Below, in pieces: positions 57,477 to 64,000 of a stretch of 64,000 nucleotides of DNA. The notes under the pieces are model-generated. The model was not told where the DNA came from and did no database searches. It was given only the letters and a program-made list of their open reading frames with translations. Both the position numbers and the translations under genes were made by a program. The DNA is from Roseimicrobium gellanilyticum (GTDB taxonomy: Bacteria; Verrucomicrobiota; Verrucomicrobiia; Verrucomicrobiales; Verrucomicrobiaceae): contig NZ_QNRR01000009.1 of the NCBI RefSeq assembly GCF_003315205.1, positions 124,001 through 188,000 of the forward strand, given 5' to 3'. Each line of letters starts with the position of its first letter. The stretch's first letter is position 1.

Positions 57477-60400
57477 ATGTCTGCCCGCCCCCCGAAGTCC
57501 GCTGCCCCTGTCACTGACAACCACATCCACATCTGCGGGGTACGGCAGAACAACCTCAAGGGGTTCGACCTCGATCTGCCCCTCGGGAAACTGAATGTCA
57601 TCACGGGACCGAGCGGTTCGGGGAAGTCCTCCCTGGCCTTCGACACCATCTACGCGGAAGGCCAGCGGCGGTATGTGGAAACATTCTCCCCGTACACGCG
57701 GCAGTTCTTCGAGCGGATGGACAAGCCGGAGGTCGATGCCATTCACGGCATTCCCCCGGCCATCGCCATTGAGCAGGTGAACAACATCCGCTCCACGCGC
57801 TCCACGGTGGGGACCATCACGGAGATCAATGACTACCTGAAGATGCTTTTCCCCCGCCTGGCGGAAGGCTCGTGCCCGGAGTGCGGCAGGCCCGTGCGAC
57901 CGGAGTCACCGGAAAGCATTCAGCAGACTTTGCTCAAGGAGCATGCGGGCAAGACGGCGCTGATACTCTTCGGCGTGGCGGTACCGGCGAAGTCGAGCGT
58001 GGAGGACTTCTTCGCCTTCCTGCAGAGTCAGGGCTATGTGCGCGTGCTGCTCTATGGCGACGTGGTTCGCACGGACGAGCCCGCATCGTTTGGCAAACGC
58101 AAGCTGCCTGCCGTGGTGCCGGTGGTGCAGGATCGTGTGACGCTGGAACCCGCGAGCCGGATGCGTCTGACCGAAGCCATCGAAGCTGCGCTGCGCTACG
58201 GCAAGGGCACGATGAGCGTGGCCATCCTCGGCAAAGGCGGGAATGGATCTCCTTCCCAACAACAGCACCTGAATTTTTCCACAGACTGGAGGTGCGCCGA
58301 TTGCGATCTCAAGCTGCCCGAACCCACGCCGGGGCTTTTCAGCTTCAACAATCCCATCGGCGCCTGCCCTGCGTGCCGTGGTTTTGGAAAGACTCTGGGC
58401 ATCGACTGGCGCAAGGCGATTCCGGATGAGTCGCTCAGCATCCGTGATGGCCTGGTGCGTCCCTTCGCCGGTGAAACCTACAGCGAGTGCCAGACGGATC
58501 TGGAACGCTGCGCGCGAGCACGGAAGGTGGATTTGAATCTGCCCTTTGATCAATTCAGCGAGGAAGATCGCAACTGGCTCATCGAAGGCGACAATGCAGA
58601 TCCCGAAGAAGCGTACAAGACCGGCGAGTGGTATGGCATTCGCGGCTTCTTCAAGTGGCAGGAATCCCGCGCGTACAAGATGCACGTGCGTGTGTTCCTC
58701 AGCCGCTACCGCGCATACACGGAATGCAGCGAGTGCAATGGCGGCCGCCTGAAGAAGGAGGCGTATTATTATCGCGTCGCCGGCAGGACGATCGCGGACT
58801 TCTGGAAGATGCCCGTAAATGTGCTGCTGCCCACGGTGAGAAATCTCGATGTCGTGGAAGGCGACCGGGCAGCCAGGATGCTGCGCGATGAGATCGCCTC
58901 ACGCCTGAGCTACATGGAGCGCGCCGGCCTTGGCTATCTGGATCTGGATCGCCAGACGCGCACGCTGAGCGGGGGTGAACTGCAACGCGTTAATCTCACC
59001 ACGTGTCTCGGCGCCTCGCTGGTGAACACACTCTTCGTACTGGATGAACCGAGCATCGGTCTGCATCCACGCGACATCGGCAAGCTCATCGGCGTGATGG
59101 AAGGCCTGCGCGATAAGGGCAACACCTTGCTCGTCGTGGAGCACGAAGAGGCCGTGATGCGTGCGGCGGACAACCTCGTGGAAATCGGACCCGGCCGCGG
59201 TGAGAAGGGTGGAGAACTCGTCTTCCACGGTCCACTCTCCTCACTCAAGAAAACCCATGGCACGCTCACGGGCGACTATCTGTTCGGCAGGAAGAGCATT
59301 CCCGTTCCGAAGAAGCGTCGTACACCGGCGCGTGGGCAGGCCATCAAGATCGTCAACGCCCAGCAGCACAATCTCAAAAGGCTCAGCGTGGAGATCCCAC
59401 TCGGCGTCCTGTGCTGTGTGACTGGTGTGAGCGGCAGCGGCAAGAGCACGCTGGTCCATGACGTGCTGTATCGCAACCTGATGCGCCAGCGTGGCGAAAG
59501 CATCGAAGAAGAACCGGGCCGCGTGAAGTCCGTCGACGGAGGCGACAAGGTCGGCACGGTGGTGATGGTGGACCAGAGCCCGCTCGCACGCACGCCTCGC
59601 AGCACACCAGCCGTGTACGTGGGCGCGTTTGACGCGATTCGCCAGCTCTTCGCGGAAACCGAGGATGCGAAATCGGAGGGCATCACGCCGGGCTTTTTCA
59701 GCTTCAACAGCGGTGATGGCCGATGCGAACGATGCTGGGGGAATGGGTATGAGAAGATCGAGATGCAGTTCCTCAGCGATCTGTATGTGACCTGTCCGGA
59801 GTGCGAGGGCAAACGCTACCAGCCGCACGCCCTGCGCATCCTGCTGCAGGGAAAGAACATCAACGAGGTGCTGGGCATGACCATCGATGAGGCCGCGGAA
59901 TTCTTCGCCGGCATCGGGTCGAAGAAGGCAGCGAACGTGCTGGTCTCCCTGCGACTCCTGCAGGAAGCCGGGCTTGGATATCTGAGGCTCGGCCAGCCGC
60001 TCAACACGCTGAGTGGTGGCGAGGCCCAGCGCCTGAAGCTCATCGGCCATCTGCTGGAACCGTCATCGACGGACAAGAAGACACTCTTCCTCCTGGATGA
60101 ACCGACCACAGGGTTGCATTTCGATGACATCGCGCTGCTCATCAAGCTTCTGCAACGACTCACCGACGAAGGTCACAGCATCCTGGTGATCGAGCACAAC
60201 ACCGAGGTCATCAAATGCGCGGACTGGATCATCGATCTCGGACCTGAAGCAGGCTCGGCTGGTGGGGATCTGGTGATTGCCGGTACTCCAGAGCAGGTGG
60301 CAGCATCTGAGAAGTCGTGGACCGGCAAGTACTTGCGTGACGCCTTGAATGGCGATGCCAGATCCACCTATGAAATCGCGGATGCCAACAGCGGTGGTGT

Positions 60401-63083
60401 GGTGCGTGATGATGAAGCCGCCTACGGCAAGGGACTCGCCCTCTCGAAGAACGGGATCTCCATTCGTGGCGCACGTGAGCACAACCTCAAAAACTTCAAT
60501 CTCGACATCCCACGCGATCAGCTCGTGGTGGTAACAGGACTGAGCGGCAGCGGCAAATCGTCACTCGCCTTCGATCTGATCTTTGCGGAAGGTCAGCGCC
60601 GTTTCCTGGACAGCATGTCTGTCTTTGCGCGCACCTTTGTGGAGCAGATGGAGAAGCCGGATGTGGACCTCATCGCCGGTGTCCCCCCGACCGTTGCCAT
60701 CGAGCAACGCGTCTCCCGCGGCAGCGGCAAGAGCACCGTGGCCACGGTCACGGAGGTGTATCATTTCCTGAGACTCCTCTTCGCCAAGTGCGGCACGCAG
60801 TATTGTCCGAACTGCAGCATCCCCGTGGAGAAGCAAAGCATCAGTTCGGTGGTAAAGGCCGTGGAGGATCTCGCGAAGAAATCCCCGCTGCACATCATGG
60901 CCCCGCTGATCAAGGCGCGAAAGGGCTTCCACACCGAGGTGGCTGAGTTCGCTCGCAAGCAAGGCATCCAGACGCTGCTCGTGGACGGCGACTTCCGCGA
61001 TACGGCGAACTTCAAGCGCCTGGAACGCTTCAAGGAGCACACCATCGACGCAGTGTTGGGCAAGTTTGAAAGGGGTGCTCGCGCTCTTGCGTTGCGGCCC
61101 TTGATTGAAAAGGCGCTGAAGCTCGGCAAGGGCATGATCAAGGTGCGCCTGCAGGACAAGTCCATCCGCGTGCTCAACACCGAGATGAGCTGCCCGCACT
61201 GCGGCATGAGCTTCGAAGAACTCGACCCGCGCCTCTTCTCCTTCAACAGCCCTCATGGCTGGTGCAAGTCCTGCCGCGGCTTCGGCGTCGTGACCGAAGG
61301 CGCTTCATCGAATGAAGAGCGGCGTGACGATGTCTCCCAGCTCGAAGTGGAGATGGAAGAAGAACGCCGCTTCGACAGCGCGGAGCACGGCGTCGCGCAA
61401 TGTCCCTCCTGCCATGGTTCTCGCATGAATCCCGTCGCGCGCGCGGTGCAAGTGCAGGGCATCCATCTCGAACAGATCGCCGAGCTGTCCGCGGAACGTG
61501 CGTCCGATGTGGTGACGAAGCTGAAGTTCACCGGACTGCAGGCAGAGATTTCGCGCGACATCATGAAGGAGATCACCCAGCGCCTGCTCTTCATGCAGGA
61601 GGTTGGCCTGGGATATCTCCAACTTAACCGCAGCGCTGACACTTTGAGCGGTGGTGAGGCGCAGCGCATCCGTCTTGCCTCCCAGCTTGGCTCGAATCTG
61701 CGCGGCGTGCTCTATGTCTTGGATGAGCCCACCATCGGTCTGCATCCGCGCGACAACGAGCGCCTGCTCAACACCCTCTCCGCACTGCGTGACAAGGGCA
61801 ACTCGCTGCTCGTAGTGGAACACGACGAGGACACGATGCGCCGCGCGGATACCATCATCGACCTCGGCCCCGGCGCCGGACGCTTTGGAGGTCAGGTCGT
61901 GGCTGTGGGAAATCTCGATGAGATCTCCAAGCACGAGGATTCAGTCACCGGCAGAGCATTGCGCGAAGTCATGCAGCATCCTCTGCACGGCAGACGCCGT
62001 CCACTGCCGAAGAAGAACGACGCCAGTGGTTGGCTCACCCTGAAAGGCGCTACGGCGAACAACCTGCGCAAAGTCGACGTGAGCATTCCCTTCGGCGGAC
62101 TCACCGTCATCACCGGCGTGAGCGGCAGTGGCAAGAGCTCGCTCATGCGCGCCGTGCTGCATCCCGCCGTGAAGGAGGAGCTGGCCAATGCGAAGAAGAA
62201 AGGCCGCAAGACAAAGAACGGCGAGAAGAAGATGTGGACCTCCGTGCACGGCGTGGATCAGATCGCGGCGGTGTATGAGGTGGATCAGTCACCCATTGGA
62301 AAAACTTCACGCTCCTGTCCCGCGACCTACGTCGGTGTGCTGGATGACATCCGCAAGCTCTTCGCCCAGGTCCCGGCGGCGCGTGCGCGGGGTTATGAAG
62401 CGGGACGTTTCTCCTTCAACACCGAAGGCGGCCGCTGTGAGAACTGCGGCGGCAATGGTGAGGTGAAGGTGGAGATGAACTTCCTGCCAACCACACGCGT
62501 GCATTGCGAAGTGTGCCACGGTCTTCGTTTCAACAGCGCCACGCTCGAAATCGAGTACAATGGCAAACACATCGGCGATGTGTTGCGCATGAACATCGCG
62601 GAGGCGGCGGACTTCTTCGCGAGCATCCCGCGCATCGCCCGTCCGCTCGCGTTGCTGGCGGAGACGGGGTTGGGATATTTGCAGCTTGGCCAGCCAAGTC
62701 CCACGCTAAGTGGTGGCGAGGCTCAGCGACTCAAGTTGGTCACGGAACTCAACGCCGGCCAGGGCCGCACGGTCACGGAGAAGATGCGTGGTCTGAAAAC
62801 CACCAAGCGGAATCTTTACCTGATCGAGGAACCGACCATCGGCCTGCATCACCATGATGTCGTCCGATTGATCGAGATTCTCCACCGACTGGTGAACGAA
62901 GGTCACACCGTGATCGTCATCGAGCACCATCTCGATGTCATGGCGGAAGCAGATTACCTGATCGACATCGGCCCCGAAGCCGGCGAACACGGCGGCAAGG
63001 TCGTGGCCACAGGGACACCGGAGCAGGTGGCGAAGGTGAAGGGGAGCAGGACGGGGGTGTTCTTGAAGGCGTTGCTCAAATAG
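57477..63083 (+). CDS. uvrA: Excinuclease ABC subunit UvrA, double-length tandem fusion
   Basis: This 1868-residue protein is two UvrA-like halves in one chain. First half (1-980) and second half (985-1868) each have two ABC nucleotide sites. Walker A near residues 43 (GPSGSGKSS), 651 (GVSGSGKST), 1020 (GLSGSGKSS) and 1546 (GVSGSGKSS); signatures LSGGE near 497, 844, 1389 and 1743; Walker B near 519 (LFVLDEPSIGLH), 870, 1411 and 1779. The last Walker B reads LYLIEEPTIGLH, with Glu for the Asp. Zinc cysteines occur in CADCDLKLPEPTPGLFSFNN, CERCWGNGYEKIEM, CPHCGMSFEELDPRLFSFNS and CENCGGNGEVKVEM. UvrA finds bulky DNA damage for nucleotide excision repair; double-length UvrA is known from chlamydiae. 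Normal UvrA is approx. 940 residues. Confidence 0.96.
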   Translation: MSARPPKSAAPVTDNHIHICGVRQNNLKGFDLDLPLGKLNVITGPSGSGKSSLAFDTIYAEGQRRYVETFSPYTRQFFERMDKPEVDAIHGIPPAIAIEQVNNIRSTRSTVGTITEINDYLKMLFPRLAEGSCPECGRPVRPESPESIQQTLLKEHAGKTALILFGVAVPAKSSVEDFFAFLQSQGYVRVLLYGDVVRTDEPASFGKRKLPAVVPVVQDRVTLEPASRMRLTEAIEAALRYGKGTMSVAILGKGGNGSPSQQQHLNFSTDWRCADCDLKLPEPTPGLFSFNNPIGACPACRGFGKTLGIDWRKAIPDESLSIRDGLVRPFAGETYSECQTDLERCARARKVDLNLPFDQFSEEDRNWLIEGDNADPEEAYKTGEWYGIRGFFKWQESRAYKMHVRVFLSRYRAYTECSECNGGRLKKEAYYYRVAGRTIADFWKMPVNVLLPTVRNLDVVEGDRAARMLRDEIASRLSYMERAGLGYLDLDRQTRTLSGGELQRVNLTTCLGASLVNTLFVLDEPSIGLHPRDIGKLIGVMEGLRDKGNTLLVVEHEEAVMRAADNLVEIGPGRGEKGGELVFHGPLSSLKKTHGTLTGDYLFGRKSIPVPKKRRTPARGQAIKIVNAQQHNLKRLSVEIPLGVLCCVTGVSGSGKSTLVHDVLYRNLMRQRGESIEEEPGRVKSVDGGDKVGTVVMVDQSPLARTPRSTPAVYVGAFDAIRQLFAETEDAKSEGITPGFFSFNSGDGRCERCWGNGYEKIEMQFLSDLYVTCPECEGKRYQPHALRILLQGKNINEVLGMTIDEAAEFFAGIGSKKAANVLVSLRLLQEAGLGYLRLGQPLNTLSGGEAQRLKLIGHLLEPSSTDKKTLFLLDEPTTGLHFDDIALLIKLLQRLTDEGHSILVIEHNTEVIKCADWIIDLGPEAGSAGGDLVIAGTPEQVAASEKSWTGKYLRDALNGDARSTYEIADANSGGVVRDDEAAYGKGLALSKNGISIRGAREHNLKNFNLDIPRDQLVVVTGLSGSGKSSLAFDLIFAEGQRRFLDSMSVFARTFVEQMEKPDVDLIAGVPPTVAIEQRVSRGSGKSTVATVTEVYHFLRLLFAKCGTQYCPNCSIPVEKQSISSVVKAVEDLAKKSPLHIMAPLIKARKGFHTEVAEFARKQGIQTLLVDGDFRDTANFKRLERFKEHTIDAVLGKFERGARALALRPLIEKALKLGKGMIKVRLQDKSIRVLNTEMSCPHCGMSFEELDPRLFSFNSPHGWCKSCRGFGVVTEGASSNEERRDDVSQLEVEMEEERRFDSAEHGVAQCPSCHGSRMNPVARAVQVQGIHLEQIAELSAERASDVVTKLKFTGLQAEISRDIMKEITQRLLFMQEVGLGYLQLNRSADTLSGGEAQRIRLASQLGSNLRGVLYVLDEPTIGLHPRDNERLLNTLSALRDKGNSLLVVEHDEDTMRRADTIIDLGPGAGRFGGQVVAVGNLDEISKHEDSVTGRALREVMQHPLHGRRRPLPKKNDASGWLTLKGATANNLRKVDVSIPFGGLTVITGVSGSGKSSLMRAVLHPAVKEELANAKKKGRKTKNGEKKMWTSVHGVDQIAAVYEVDQSPIGKTSRSCPATYVGVLDDIRKLFAQVPAARARGYEAGRFSFNTEGGRCENCGGNGEVKVEMNFLPTTRVHCEVCHGLRFNSATLEIEYNGKHIGDVLRMNIAEAADFFASIPRIARPLALLAETGLGYLQLGQPSPTLSGGEAQRLKLVTELNAGQGRTVTEKMRGLKTTKRNLYLIEEPTIGLHHHDVVRLIEILHRLVNEGHTVIVIEHHLDVMAEADYLIDIGPEAGEHGGKVVATGTPEQVAKVKGSRTGVFLKALLK

Positions 63084-63274
63084 GAGGTTAGGGCTTCCGC
63101 CCTGACAGCGGACGTTGGACCTTCCGGTCCGACGTTGATGGCGTGCCTTGCCCACATGATCACCCGATCAATGCAGTGGCAAGAACGGTCCCAGGGAGCG
63201 TGCGCGGTGGGTGGCCTGCAGCTGTCGGGTCGGAAGACCCAACGCCCACAGTCAGGGCAGAAGCCCTAACCTCC
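63083..63274. repeat. Palindromic repeat element D with paired hairpin arms
   Basis: Arms 63083-63133 and 63224-63274 are inverted copies at 43 of 51 bases. Each arm holds two small hairpins with loop TTCC (or TTCT): GGGC-TTCC-GCCC and GGACC-TTCC-GGTCC on the left; the right arm read inversely has GGGC-TTCT-GCCC and GGGTC-TTCC-GACCC. The two stem changes in the last hairpin compensate. The element starts in the uvrA stop codon and lies between convergent genes. Confidence 0.78.
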
Positions 63275-63363
63275 AGGAATACGGCAGCCTGCCACCTCCC
63301 ATAAGACGATTACGCCGCGATTCCCTGGCAATGCAATCGCGCCAACTGAACAAGCTGGCATGA

Positions 63364-63389
63364 TACACCATGCTATACCCTGATATACC
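63364..63389. repeat. Three short repeats spaced by exactly 10 bases
   Basis: TACACC (63364-63369), TATACC (63374-63379) and TATACC (63384-63389) recur every 10 bases just before the stop of the leftward last gene. One helical turn spacing suggests a protein-binding array, but chance is possible. Confidence 0.3.
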
Positions 63390-63391
63390 AC

Positions 63392-64000
63392 TCAAAACAC
63401 CGTGATCGGCCCCGGCACGATCTTCACGCCACCGGTTCCGAGGGGATTGCCCATGGTCTCGTTGATTTCACTCACGGCGCCATTCTGGAAACCGATGGTC
63501 AGGCGGCCGACTTCGACCTTCACATAGATGGTGGTCTGCACGAGGTTGCCCGCGGCATCGCGACCAGTGGTGATTTGCGGAACCTTGTCGAAGATGCTGT
63601 ATTCCAGCACTTCTTCACGACCAGCAGCGGAGATCTTGGAGGACTTGCGTGTGGGCCGGCCCAGGGACTGTTCCACTTCGACATTGGTCATACCCAACGC
63701 CACCTGGCGGTTCGCGATGAGTTCATCGACCTTCTTCTGGCGATCATAGAAGGCCTTCAGCTTGTCATAGAGCTGGGGGTCTGCAGACTTCAGGTCTTCT
63801 TTCCGCATCCAACCGGCCACATCGCCATGGCGGGCGCGCCCACGGACCTTATAGCTGGTATCCGTCATCGCCACGAGCTGCACCGAGGTGCCGAGCGCCA
63901 TTTGGCCCAGCGGACGCTGCATATCGATCTGGTAATAAATGACCGAGTCGCCCGCCACATTCAGCCGGACAGGCTTGGGGAGAATGTCCTCAATATAGAG
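63392..64000 (-). CDS. Protein of unknown function with SH3-like region (5' end beyond window)
   Basis: The frame is open from the stop at 63392 to the last base of the window, 203 codons, so the N-terminus is missing. A GTG at 63956-63958 could serve as a start, but the sequence upstream (LYIEDILPKPVRLNVAGDSV) continues in a domain-like way, so I regard the gene as cut. The start part has IDMQRPLGQMALGTSVQLVA and YKVRGRARHGDVAGWMRKED, an SH3b-like beta domain. A helical middle (KLKAFYDRQKKVDELIANRQ) and a beta C-terminus follow (GMTNVEVEQSLGRPTRKSSK, SmpA/BamE-like pattern). Function unknown. Confidence 0.7.
   Translation of the reverse strand, partial: LYIEDILPKPVRLNVAGDSVIYYQIDMQRPLGQMALGTSVQLVAMTDTSYKVRGRARHGDVAGWMRKEDLKSADPQLYDKLKAFYDRQKKVDELIANRQVALGMTNVEVEQSLGRPTRKSSKISAAGREEVLEYSIFDKVPQITTGRDAAGNLVQTTIYVKVEVGRLTIGFQNGAVSEINETMGNPLGTGGVKIVPGPITVF

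Overview
The window looks like a chromosomal segment of a GC-rich Gram-negative member of the PVC superphylum, most likely Verrucomicrobiota (Verrucomicrobiales-like). The evidence is two planctomycete-type cytochrome c/DUF1549/DUF1553 proteins with two DUF1501 partners, many Tat-exported Rieske-less oxidoreductase and TIM-barrel proteins, a DUF1080 protein, a PagL-like lipid A deacylase (so an outer membrane), and a double-length UvrA of the kind also known from chlamydiae. There is no rRNA, tRNA, CRISPR array, transposase or phage gene that I can recognise. Both ends cut genes: a family 10 pectate lyase on the left and an unknown protein on the right.

Layout. 1-4.6 kb: pectate lyase, flavin amine oxidase and a secreted beta-rich protein, all leftward, with hairpin terminators. 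4.8-8.6 kb: first DUF1549/DUF1553 + DUF1501 pair, overlapping by ATGA. 8.8-19.7 kb: glycosyltransferase, bioF, esterase, PagL-like protein, trmL, GDSL hydrolase, two microproteins, DUF1080 protein, AEC transporter, mtnA and exported msrB. 19.9-26.1 kb: PQQ-type propeller protein, then an envelope-polysaccharide block in which a membrane Ser/Thr kinase with an external leucine-rich tail, a GT4 glycosyltransferase and a polysaccharide pyruvyl transferase are chained by 4-base overlaps, facing a GT9-like gene. 26.2-29 kb: ROK kinase, coaX and two small membrane proteins. 29-37.8 kb: housekeeping rpsB-tsf, WYL regulator plus VOC protein, glnB, bifunctional nuclease, gamma-carbonic anhydrase, HU and pabB. 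37.9-48.9 kb: mostly proteins of unknown function, an AlkD-like protein with a duplicated 3' tail, a prepilin-like protein, an Fpg/Nei glycosylase and an amidohydrolase. 49-57.4 kb: second DUF1549/DUF1553 and DUF1501 genes, here separated by a tightly coupled sulfotransferase - APS kinase - sulfotransferase cassette and followed by a GT2-like glycosyltransferase. 57.5-63.1 kb: tandem-fused uvrA.

The most striking thing not explained by genes is a set of at least six intergenic palindromic elements (11350-11586, 13285-13607, 18839-19088, 30766-30943, 34797-34966, 63083-63274). Each has terminal inverted repeats, and four of them are built from small hairpins whose stems differ but whose loops are nearly always TTCC/CTCC/TCC. 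In the 63 kb element the two arms differ by compensatory changes that keep the stems paired. They resemble non-autonomous MITE/REP elements and several sit between convergent genes.

The best candidate for a functional system is the PAPS-making and PAPS-using cassette at 51.5-54.2 kb, with a GT2 enzyme carrying a similar C-terminal module at 55.8 kb. It suggests synthesis of a sulfated surface glycan. Gene functions are from motif recognition only; no database search was possible.
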